Of a stretch of DNA of 64,000 nt, positions 45,187 to 55,273 are shown piece after piece. The stretch covers positions 23,324,838-23,388,837 of the forward strand of contig CM055067.1 in assembly GCA_029204045.2 (NCBI GenBank), written 5' to 3'. The position numbers and the translations under genes were made by a program. This DNA is from Tillandsia leiboldiana. Taxonomy: Eukaryota > Streptophyta > Magnoliopsida > Poales > Bromeliaceae. Every line of letters begins with the position of its first letter. The stretch's first letter is position 1. The notes below the pieces were generated by a model. That model made no database searches. It was given only the letters and a program-made list of their open reading frames with translations, and had not been told where the DNA came from.

Positions 45187-46498
45187 TCTGCTCTTTAGTA
45201 ATTTGTTCTTGTTCAAACGATAATCGTTGTTGCTCCTTATAAATTGACGTGACAGATGCATCATCATCTGACATGCGTTCTTGCCGTGAAGGTGATGCAG
45301 AAGTGCCGACGGAGGGTTTCTTCCCGTGCGGAGGAGTTGGGGTGACATGAGGCAATTTATGAAAAGACTTAACAACTGTTGAATCATTAATCATACCTAA
45401 GCAGTGTTGATAACTTGTGGAGCTGATATCAACATTGAATTTCTTCAAAATCCTCATTATGATTAATGGAAATGGTAGTCTTTCTGTGGGATGAGGATGC
45501 TCAACGTACCTTGTCATCCTATTCCAAATAATGTATGGAATATTGATATTCAAGCCCACTGCCTCTGAAGAATGTCCTAAGAGATATAAGAATAACATTC
45601 GATCCCATCTTAAGACTTTCGTCTGCATGTTTGGAAGAATATTGTAACAAGTGATGAAGTTGAGGAACCGATACTCAAGTCGAAGGTCTTTGGACTTAAT
45701 CGAATTGCCAGTTGACTGAGTTTCCTCCAAGCATATTCCCTTCACAACAGTTTGCCACATCAGGTTTGTTAAACTCCTTCCTTTCAAGTAATTGATCCCT
45801 GCCATGCTAGATTGCATCCCTAAGACTTCGCCAATTAATTGTGGAGTTATTTTAAGTCTTGTCCCTTGGACGTTCGTATAAAACTCCATTGGATCGTCTT
45901 CATTTTCTTGAAGGTGCCGTGCATTTGTGTAGAAGGTTCTTACCCGATGCAAAAAGTATCCAACCATTTTTGGAAATCTGCATACTTGAAGAAGATTGGC
46001 TTGTTCAATCAGATTACCAAATTCTGGGGAGTGGTCTCGAAGAGCACCAATGTTAACATGTCTTTCGCCAATGCATTCTCGATTTTCAAAAGCCTTCGGT
46101 CGGTCTGTATTTATAGACACGTGTTCCTCACGGGGTGGTGAGTCATGAGCCATTGGCTCGTCAATTTCAATCCCTCGTGCTCGTCCTAACCGTTTTGCTA
46201 CTCTCTTTCTTTTCATTGAGATAGACGATGATGGCATCGGAGCTTTTCCTTTTTCCACAGCAGTAGGTGCTGTCTTTTCCTTTGGTGTACCAGGGGATTT
46301 CCCTTTTGATATAACAGGTGCTGTGTCGTCGTCCATTAGTTCATTCCAGTTCACATCTTCCTTCTCAGATTCCGTCTCGGAGTCGTTTACGAGGACAAAC
46401 TCACCTTTTCTTTGAGTTTTCTTCGCTCTCTTTAATTTGTTCGTTGCTCTTGTGTGTACCATAGCAGCAAGAAGAACTATTATCCAAGTGAACACCAT

Positions 46499-47088
46499 TG
46501 TTGCTATTTCCTGTGAACGTGAGAAACCTGCGAGCAAAGACTCAAGAACACGAAAAATTATTTATTTTCAAAAATTTGAAAAATTGTACCTAAACAATCA
46601 TTATCATGTAGAGAGACTAGGAATCAAATTAGTTTTGTAAAAAGAATTTTAAAAATAGATCAATCCCATGATTTTCAAAAATTCTCATTATATGCCCTAA
46701 AACCGAATTTTCAGAAATCGAAGCCTAAAAATTCGTTAATCAAGAGAATACCTAGCATATAAACAAAACTAATCTACTCAGAGTTCTTATTTCAAAAGAA
46801 ATTTGACCAAAAACCATCTAGAATTGAATTCCACCCATGATTTTCACTCACGTTTATGAAGAACAATGCAAAACAGTGGAAAAATTGAAATTTGATCAGA
46901 GAGACTTGAAATCCAAAGAACTCGAGTTTGAAAGGCTCCAAATCGGTTGAAGTTTAGAGAGAGAGACTCTAGAGCCTTGGAAACAAAAGCTTGAGGTTAA
47001 TTAAAATCAATATCCCTTTTGTTTCATATAAACCCTAGCTGCGGTCCGGAACAGATCAGGAATCCAGTCCGGATCGGCTACCCGCAGA
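46499..47088 (-). promoter_or_regulatory. S3 env-like leader: promoter-like module and probable intron
   Basis: The acceptor-like TTGCTCGCAG ends at 46528. The homologous donor position (46905) reads CAAGTCTCT, so the donor is degraded compared with S1 and S2. TATA-like GTTTATATG (sense) is at about 47025-47034. Palindromes lie beyond it; the cluster is split by the chimera and resumes at 52965-53010. Confidence 0.5.
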
Positions 47089-47328
47089 GATTATGTAGAG
47101 TACCGGGTCATCGGATAGCGCGCCGACCACACAAATGACTTGGAGTAGAGAGTTGCCTTGGGCATGTTGCATTTGAGTTTACAGATGACGCCGGGTTGAT
47201 TCGGATCAACGCAGAAGCTCCAGCTCGATTCGGGGTTTTTCCGGGCTTTGTATGCCGATTGAGGATGAGATTTGGAAATTACCGACTTCATAGGGGAGTG
47301 CCGGAAATTCAGGAACACTTGGAACAGG

Positions 47329-47700
47329 TGTACTTTCAGATTACAGCGGAGTTCGGGAGGTTCCGGACTGACGCGGAGGATCCGGAGGCAAAAAGTGAGT
47401 CGGAACTGGCAATTTTGGAGCCGGTATTTGATTTGAGCACCCCGAGTCAACGGATGAGCTTTTTGAGGAGAAAAAGCTGTGGACACGTGTACTTTCGATT
47501 TACAGCGGAGTTCGGGAGGTTCCGGACTGACGCGGAGGATCCGGAGGCAAAAAATGAGTCGGAACTGGCAATTTTGGAGCCGGTATTTGATTTGAGCACC
47601 CCGACTCAACGGATGAGCTTTTCGAAGAGGAAAAGCTGTGAGCACGTGTACTTTCGATTTACAGCGGAGTTCGGGAGGTTCCGGATAGCGGCGGAGGGCC
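47329..47700 (+). repeat. 159-bp tandem repeat upstream of the chimera TATA box
   Basis: Copies start TGTACTTTC at 47329, 47488 and 47647, the last incomplete. The 159-bp period is a multiple of three, which creates an open 185-aa frame that I do not regard as a gene. The position just upstream of TATA suggests enhancer-like repeats. Confidence 0.85.
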
Positions 47701-48059
47701 CGAGGGCAAAAAGTGAGTTGGAGTTGGATTTTTGGATTAAGTTTATTAAATAATTAATTGGTTTTTCTTTATAAAAGGGTCCTCTGTTGCTTTGGGGTAA
47801 AGCAGAGAAAGAAAGAAAGGAAGAAAGAAAGAAAGTAAAAGAAAAGAGAGGAAAAAGGAAGAAGATGGAGAAAGGAAACACAAAAAGGGGTTTTGGAGGT
47901 TGATTTTGGTTGAGGACTCTCCGTTGGTGGCCGTGAGGGCAAGGGCGTGCATCGTTCTTCATCGAGGTAAACAAATTTTGGATTTTGTTTGTGGATTTAT
48001 TGGATTTTGTTTTCTTGTAATTAAATTATTTGAATTTTTGGGGGTCGCCGCGTTGGTGG

Positions 48060-48600
48060 CCGCGCGCGCGCGCATTGGCGCACGCGCGGCCGGCGCGGCT
48101 GCTGCGCGCGCGCATTGGCGCCGCGCAGCAGCCGCCAGGGTGCTGCTGTTGGCAGCACCCTGCGGCGGGCGCTGCCCAGGGCGCAGCGCCGCGCGCAGCA
48201 AGAGGCTGCGCGCGTGCGCGCGCGCGCGGCAGGCACGCGCGGTCCGCGCGCACCACTGGGTGCGCGCGGCGAGCGCGCGCAGCGCTGCGGGCCGCGCGCA
48301 GCCCCGCGGGCCGCGTGGGCCGCGCACAGCACCGCGGGCCGTGCGCGGGCGCGCGCTGCACCGCGGGGGCCGCGCGCAGCACTGCGGGCGCGCGCTGCTG
48401 CGCGCAGCGCTGCGGGCTGCGCGCAGCAGCCGCGCGCGCGCAGCGGGCTTCGCGCGGACGCGCGCAGCGCCGCTGGGCGCCGTGCGCAGGGCAGCTGGGG
48501 CACTGCGCGGCGCGCTCCAGCGCCGCGCAGCAGCCCCTGCGCCGCGCGGCTTGGCTTGGCGCCGCGCGGCGGGCCTCCCTCGTCGCGCCGCAGGGGTTTT
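48060..48600. repeat. Extreme CG/GC low-complexity stretch
   Basis: Dominated by GCGCGC, GCAGC and CCGCGCGG words. It is open in most frames because stop codons need A/T. Confidence 0.85.
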
Positions 48601-48651
48601 CGTCGCTCGGCGTGCTCCCGGACGGCGGGCGACACCTCGGTTTGCGTGCCG

Positions 48652-49246
48652 GAGCAGTTTTTCGCCGCCGCGCCCTGTTTTTCGCCGTCGGGCGCAGTTT
48701 TTCGCCGACGGAGCTGTTTTTCGCCATCGGGCGCAGTTTTTCACCGACGGAGCAGTTTTTCGCCGCCGCGCGCTGTTTTTCGCCGTCGGGCGCAGTTTTT
48801 CGCCGACGGAGCTGTTTTTCGCCGTCGGGCGCAGTTTTTCGCCGACGGAGCAGTTTTTCGCCGCCGCGCGCTGTTTTTCGCCGTCGGGCGCAGTTTTTCG
48901 CCGACGGAGCTGTTTTTCGCCGTCGGGCGCAGTTTTTCGCCGACGGAGCAGTTTTTCGCCGCCGCGCGCTGTTTTTCGCCGACGGAGCAGTTTTTCGCCG
49001 CCGCGCGCTGTTTTTCGCCGTCGGGCGCAGTTTTTCGCCGACGGAGCAGTTTTTCGCCGTCGGGCGCAGTTTTTCGCCGACGGAGCAGTTTTTCGCCGCC
49101 GCGCGCTGTTTTTCGCCGTCGGGTGCAGTTTTTCGCCGACGGAGCTGTTTTTCGCCGTCGGGCGCAGTTTTTCGTCGACGGAGCAGTTTTTCGCCGCCGC
49201 ACGCTGTTTTTCGCCGACAGAGGCTATTTTTCGCCGCCGGATGCTC
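48652..49246. repeat. 19-20-bp minisatellite in the chimera
   Basis: About 30 units of GTTTTTCGCCG + (ACGGAGCA / TCGGGCGCA / CCGCGCGCT), three main variants in recurring order. A shorter array is at 51532-51651. Confidence 0.92.
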
Positions 49247-51530
49247 GGTTTTCGACCGTTTGACTGATTTTGTGATTTCTTCCTTCCTGGCGGTTGCAGT
49301 GCTGTTTTTAGCTTCCGTCGAGGCTGGGTGTGAGTTTCTCCGCCGCGTTGAGCCGCGGGTTTGTTTCGGGACATCCGCTGAGAGCGCGATCTTATGGTTG
49401 GACACAGCGTGCCCCGATTTGCGTGCGGACCTCGTGGAGGCAAGGTAATCCCGCTGAGCTCAATTGCAAGTGTCGACAAGCAATTGGTGGCGAGCTGAGG
49501 TGGGTTGGTTTTTCTCTCCAAGTCTACGGACTTCCTTCTAATTCTATTGTGATAGGATTGCATGCTAGTGTAAGTGTTTTCTTGCAACTTAACTAGCACC
49601 CCCGTCATATGTGCATGTGTTTGACCAGACCAATAGAGAACCTTATTCTGGGCTAGGTTCTTTTATGCTTTAGACATCCCACACATTGCATATCCTTCTG
49701 GACATAGAGTCCTTCGCCCGGGTAGTAGGCCGAGTGGTCAGAGTGTTGTGGGACGGGTGTTGCACTCGGGCCCGGGGGCCGAGTGGGGTCTGGTGGCTGG
49801 ATTAGGCCAGTGTTAGTGTTTTGGGGAACCGTTTCAGATAAACGGTGGTCCCGGGGTTTCTCTTTTCGCTGTTCTTCTCGTCACTACCATGTTGTGATCG
49901 TGGTGCACGTGTGTCAGTAGGACCTTGAACCCAGAACCTTTTTGACCGAATACATGATTTTAGTCAGCCAATGTTTCTTCCAAGCCTCGCAAGGTCGCCT
50001 GAGTCTGTTCTTGTTTGATAGGACGAGGGCATTAGCTCTTCGAGGTTTGGGCATAAAACTTGTTTTCAAAGGGTTTTCCTAAAAAGACTAAAATTCATTA
50101 AAAAGATGGATTTCTCTCAGATCGAATGGTTTTCTGAAATAAATGACATGGTTTCTTATAAACTTATCCACCCGAGCGGATTCAAGTGATCTGGGTTCTA
50201 AGGGCTGTTTTCTTTCTTGGGGACGTAGGCATTAGTCTCCCGGGGGTTTTCGGACCCTTCGCGGATCCGGCTGTGGGGCATCCCCAGCCGTGAGTTTGTG
50301 CGTTGAGACAGTTCCCACTTTAACCGAGAAGGGCCGAATCCCTGAACGGTAAAGGATCGAGAACTTCGATAGGCGGAGCCTAGAGTCTGTTCTTGTTTGA
50401 TTGGGGTTCTAGGCACGGGTCTATCGGGATTTTCGGATCCTTGCCGCGTCAGTCGGTTCTTCCCGCCTATGAGTGGGGTGTTGTTGTGGGAGCCGTTGGG
50501 AGAGACGGTGGTCCCAGCTGTGTAGTACTTTCGTTGAGTGGGTCAGTGTTGTGAGATTGAGTCGTGGAGGGTTCTCCGACTGAGTTGTGCTTCGAGCATC
50601 GAGATACCGATCTGTTTGATCGTGGACTATAGCCTGCAGGAGCCACTTGTGAGACAGTGATACAGATGTGATACTTGAGTTCGGTGGGGTCGCTCCCCTC
50701 GAGCTACGCCCCGGGTGCGTTGATGATTCCGAGCCTGATGAGGCTGCGATGATGATACCGAGCCTGACGAGGCTGCGATGATGCGCCTAGTTCATATACT
50801 AGAGGTCGCTTGATACCCCTGGCCGAGCTACCATGGGGTCACTTTGTGAGAGATTGAGATAGTCCGATTGGACACCCTGGTTGATACACTAGGGGGCGCA
50901 GGCTTGACTTACTGGGCCCTATGAGGCAGTCGTTGGGATTGGGTGACACTGTGAGAGTGATGGCATAGCAGGTGTCATAGTAGAGTTTTCTTGAGCATGG
51001 TACTTGTGACATATTGTCAGCAGTGAGTGGCTGCATACCATTATCCATATTCTCTTCCTATTGAGCATAGTAGATAGAGGCATGATAGCTGTAGATTCTT
51101 TTCCAGCTTATTTTTCAGTATCACAGTCTTTTCTGTTATCTTATGCCTCTAGTAGACTTAGTGGGCAGACCGTGGTTCTTGGAGACGGTACCCACTGAGA
51201 ACTACTGTAGGATGTAGTTCTCACACCCTCTGTCGGTGACAGGTTGCTGAGGCTTTCTTCCGTTCCTGCCGAGCTTGACTGGACGGACCGAGGACAGGGA
51301 GTCGCGTGATAGTTCCCTACCAGCATTGTTACTTTAGAGTGAGGTAGATGTACCATCCCAGACTGTGGGAGTTGATTATGTTTGGTTATATTTCCTGTTT
51401 AGCTATCTCCCATTTGGATTTGTAGATGTTGTACAGGTGGACTTCTATTTGTATCATCTTGTTTTGGGAGATAGGCTATGTGTTGTTGCAGCTTTGTAGT
51501 AGTGAAATTTTATATTACAGCTTTCTTATC

Positions 51531-52378
51531 CGTTTTTCGCCGACGGAGCTATTTTTCGCCGTCGGGCGCAGTTTTTCGCCGACGGAGCAGTTTTTCGCCG
51601 CCGCGCGCTGTTTTTCGCCGACGGAGGCTATTTTTCGCCGCCGGATGCTCGGTTTTCGACCGTTTGACTGATTTTGTGATTTCTTCTTTCCTGGCAGTTG
51701 CAGTGCTGTTTTTAGCTTCCGTCGAGGCTGGGTGTGAGTTTCTCCGCCGCGTTGAGCCGCGGGTTTGTTTCGGGACATCCGCTGAGAGCGCGGTCTTGTG
51801 GTTGGACACAGCGTGCCCCGATTTGCGTGCGGACCTCGTGGAGGCAAGGTAATCCCGCTGAGCCCAATTGCAAGTGTCGACAAGCAATTGGTGGCGAGCT
51901 GAGGTGGGTTGGTTTTTCTCTCCAAGTCTACGGACTTCCTTCTAATTCTATTGTGATAGGATTGCATGCTAGTGTAAGTGTTTTCTTGGAACTTAACTAG
52001 CACCCCCGTCATATGTGCATGTGTTTGACCAGACCAATAGAGAACCTTAATCTGGGCTAGGTTCTTTTATGCTTTAGACATCCCACACATTGCATATCCT
52101 TCTGGACATAGAGTCCTTCGCCCGGGTAGTGGGCCGAGTGGTCAGAGTGTTGTGGGACGGGTGTTGCACTCGGGCCCGGGGGCCGAGTGGGGTCTGGTGG
52201 CTGGATTAGGCCAGTGTTAGTGTTTTGGGGAACCGTTTCAGATAAACGGTGGTCCCGGGGTTTCTCCTTTCGCTGTTCTTCTCGTCACCACCATGTTGTG
52301 ATCGTGGTGCACGTGTGTTAGCAGGACCTTGAACCCAGAACCTTTTTGGACGAATACATGATTTTAGTCAGCCAATGT
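51531..52378 (+). repeat. Duplicate internal LTR fragment of the chimera
   Basis: Nearly identical to about 49137-49977 (offset about 2.4 kb), from the minisatellite through TTAGTCAGCCAATGTTT. The left junction (51530) and right junction (52378) are both abrupt. Confidence 0.88.
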
Positions 52379-52382
52379 TTAA

Positions 52383-52959
52383 TGTGACACCCTCGAAATT
52401 TGGATTAGTCCTATATATAAATGATATAATAGGACTAAATCTCTAACCTGGCTATAGCATTTTGGATGGTAGCAAAATCCAAGAGGAACATGAGAGTTAA
52501 GCGTGCTAGAGCTAGAGTAGTTCTAGGATGGGTGACCCCCTGGGAAGTGGGGCGTCTCAGTTGGTATCAGAGACATTCACCAGCCGGAAATGTGAGATGA
52601 GTCTCGGCTGAGCCAGTGTTATATAGCGGGTAGAGCGAGGCTCCCCGGCTAATGACCGTTGTGAGTGGAGTGCAGCTCCTCACAAGGTCGGCTAAGGCTA
52701 GCGAGACGAGTCTCACATCGCCTGGTGCTTGTGAGTGTGCTTGAGCCTGACGTGGATGTCAGGGCTTAAAGGGGGGAAGAATGTGACACCCGCGGAATTT
52801 GGATTAGTCCTATATATAAATGATATAATAGGACTAAATCTCTAACCCGGCTATAGCATTTTGGACGGTAGCAAAATCCAAGAGGAACATGAGAGTTAAG
52901 CGTGCTAGAGCTAGAGTAGTTCTAGGATGGGTGACCCCCTTGGGAAGTGGGGCGTCACA
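52383..52959 (+). mobile_element. Complete Cassandra at the end of the chimera
   Basis: LTRs 52383-52559 (177 bp) and 52782-52959 (178 bp), internal 52560-52781. The PBS is mutated (TGGTATCAGAGA) and the first LTR ends GTCTCA, not GTCACA. 5S-derived boxes are present in both LTRs. There is no separate target duplication around this Cassandra alone. Confidence 0.9.
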
Positions 52960-52964
52960 GATTA

Positions 52965-53938
52965 TCTGCGTTCGGGATCCGGAATAGGAATTCCAGTCCG
53001 GATCGGCTCCAACTTTTTCTTCAGAAAAATTTAGAAAAATTCTAGAAAATCCAGAAAAAGATTGTAAGCACTTTTGCATGTCAACTTTAAACTAAAGTCA
53101 TCGTTTCATATCAAAAGAAATAGATTATGCTAAATCTATCAATAATATCCAAGTAATAAAACGAAAATTTATAAAAATTAAATCCTTTAAAGTTGAACAT
53201 TATCAAAAACATCCATCATGATCTTATGAGTAATGCGTTTATCAAATCATTAATCTTGCAAAGAAAATGAAGCACCTAGATCGATAGATGTTTGAAATCC
53301 CAAATAAGTTAGATAATATATCTAGTCAATTTATTGTAAGGAGTGGCTCTTTGAGCATCTTTCAATAAAATCCCCACCTTATACCAACCTTGGAATTTGA
53401 CAGGGTCAAGTATTCCAAAAAGCATTTTATCTAATCAACTTGAAAAACCATGCTTGGTATACATGTGGTAGCTGCACACAGTACTCGGACGACCGAGGTG
53501 GTAGCTCTTTCCTCCATGTGGTGGTAGTTTTCACACTCCTCATTGGGATGTAACTCTTTCCACATCTTTTGAGCATAAATAATTTAATAGACTCCCCCTC
53601 AATTGGCTATCAATTATTTAAGATATAAGGTATTCAACCAAAAATTGATCTCGTGTTCATACTTAACTCAATTGTCAAATAAGATAACAACTATACCAAG
53701 AGATCATTTGAGAGAGAAATTGACTTTGATCAATTTAAAATGGACTAAATTGATATAAATGATCATTGCATCAAATGAATTATCATGATATCCAAACCAT
53801 AATGAATTTCTAAATGAATACGAAAGGATGCAAGTAAAGTCAATTATACTAATGCTCAATTAATGTTCTATGTACAAACATAGATAAAGAACACAAACAC
53901 AAAACAAAACCTAACCTAAGCAAAGGTTTCAAAAAGAG
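52965..53938 (-). other. S3 palindromes and conserved non-coding block
   Basis: Resumes the S3 promoter-like palindromes (52965-53010), then the block homologous to 7540-8415, with its core at 53455-53600. No ORF. Confidence 0.75.
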
Positions 53939-55273
53939 TTATTTCAAAGAAAGCATACCTATTGCTTTACGCAAATGAATAAACCGTTTTTGATCCAAAG
54001 GTTTCGTTAAAAAGTCAGCTAATTGATCTTCAGTTGAAATGTAGGATATTTGAAGAATACTTGATTCAACTAGCTCTCTTTGAAAATGATATCTAAGTTC
54101 AATATGTTTTGTTCTAGAGTGCAACACAGGGTTTTTTGAAATATTTATAGCACTAGTGTTGTCACAAAGAATGGTTACCGAAGTTGCTGAAATTCGAAAA
54201 TCGCTCAACACACTTTTCATCCAAATGAGTTGGGTTGAACAACTACCTGCTGAGATATATTCCGCTTCGGCAGTCGAGAGTGCTATGCAGTTTTGCTTTT
54301 TACTATGCCATGCAACAAGGCAATGGCCAAGATAAAAACATGCACCACTCGTACTTTTCTGATCATCCACAGATCGTGCCCAATCGGCATCTGAATATCC
54401 TATAATGTCAAGCGTTGTTCCCACAGGATACCAAATTCCGAAATTCAATGTACCTTTGATGTACCGGATGATCATTTTCACCGCTTTAAGGTGAACCTCC
54501 TTTGGTGCTGACTGATATCTCGCGCAGATCCCAACACTAAAGGATATATCCGAGCAACTAGCCGTGAGGTAGAGTAGACTTCCAATCATGCTGCGATAAA
54601 GCTTCTCGTCTACACTTTCACTAAGAGATTCACTTCCTAATCCCTTATTGCTAGTTCCCATAGGAGTCGGAAAGTCTTTAGAGTTCTCTAATCCAAACTT
54701 CTTGACCAACTCCTTTGCACACTTGGATTGGCATAGATGGATGCCTTCTTCATTTTGTTTCACTTGCAATCCAAGAAAGTATGTTAGTTCGCGCATCATA
54801 GACATCTCAAATTCGCTTTCCATGGTTTCCGCGAATTTTGAAGCATCATTGTCTCTTGTTGCACCAAATACAATGTCATCGACATAGATTTGTGCGACAA
54901 TGAAGTTATCCTGATAATTCTTCACAAAGAGAGTCCGGTCTACTCCCCCTCGAGTGTAGCTTTTTTCCAAAAGGTGCTTTGTCAACCTTTCGTACCACGC
55001 TCGCGTTGCTTGTTTTAGACCATAAAGAGCCTTTTTCAAACGAAAAACATGGTTAGGTTGTTTATAGTCTACAAAACCTTTCGGTTGAGCCACATAAACT
55101 TTCTCGTTAAAAAACCCATTTAAAAATGCGCTCTTAATGTCCATTTGAAAGAGTTTGATTTTAAAATGACAAGCAATCGCAAACAAAATACGAATTGACT
55201 CGAGACGAGCAACCGGGGCGAACGTCTCATCAAAGTCTATACCTTCTATTTGTGAATAGCCCTGAGCAACTAG
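53939..55273 (-). pseudogene. S3 pol, RT and RNase H part
   Basis: An open frame from the G4 junction at 55273 to the stop at 53939. It starts in RT at LVAQGYSQIEG and has FQMDIKSAFLNG, ALYGLKQA, YVDDIVFG and the RNase H signature STAEAEY, CDNTSA and RTKHIELRYHF. There are no internal stops over about 445 codons, so this part was intact when G4 inserted. The upstream integrase, protease and gag lie beyond G4, outside the window. Substitutions such as LTASCSDIS (S1 has LTASRPDIS) mark some decay. Confidence 0.92.

Larger units (their letters stand above)
41187..46498 (-). pseudogene. S3 env-like gene split by solo LTR 2
   Basis: The N-terminal part reads from ATG 46498 (MVFTWIIVLLAAMVH) to 45192. 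The C-terminal part reads from 41334 to the stop at 41187-41189. The two parts sum to 1455 nt (485 codons including stop), in frame and without other lesions that I can see. The break is in the C-terminal coiled-coil region (after ITKEQ) at TCTGC, duplicated on both sides. Domain order is as in S2: hydrophobic N-terminus, basic and acidic linkers, Transposase_32-like middle with FENRECIGERHVN and FYTNARHLQ, and coiled coil. It was therefore uninterrupted until the Gypsy insertion. Function unknown. Confidence 0.88.
47094..51530 (+). repeat. Gypsy LTR part 1 of the chimera
   Basis: Plus-oriented, same family as solo LTR 1: 51060-51530 aligns with 38960-39540. TATA-like CTTTATAAAAG is at about 47767-47777, after a 159-bp repeat. 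GC-rich CGCG/GCGC DNA at 48060-48600 and a 20-bp minisatellite follow. The 3' end of the LTR is missing. Confidence 0.82.
47094..52959 (+). mobile_element. Gypsy-LTR/Cassandra chimera
   Basis: A single target duplication GATTA (47089-47093 and 52960-52964) flanks a 5866-bp unit. It starts with a Gypsy LTR end (TGTAGAGTACCGGG) and finishes with a Cassandra LTR end (GGGGCGTCACA). Contents: Gypsy LTR lacking its last 100 bp or so (47094-51530), a second, internal copy of part of that LTR (51531-52378), and a complete Cassandra (52383-52959). No coding capacity. It sits in the palindrome cluster upstream of the S3 env-like gene. Confidence 0.88.
35469..55273 (-). mobile_element. Sirevirus S3, 3' half, carrying three large insertions
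   Basis: In sense from right to left: pol 3' part (55273-53939), conserved non-coding block, promoter-like module, probable intron, env-like ORF, PPT (40540-40528), 3' LTR (40527-35469). Insertions are solo LTR 1, solo LTR 2 and the Gypsy/Cassandra chimera, each with its own target duplication. At 55273 the pol gene is cut by G4; the remaining gag, PBS and 5' LTR lie outside the window. S3 itself sits in the RT of GP. Confidence 0.9.

Noticed and set aside
47196..47753. 185-aa ORF with internal repeats
   Set aside because: An effect of the 159-bp tandem repeat (53 codons) upstream of a TATA box.
47900..49608. Very long overlapping ORFs (up to about 550 aa) on both strands
   Set aside because: They read GC-only low-complexity DNA and a minisatellite; open frames on both strands at once, no domains, and they lie inside an LTR.
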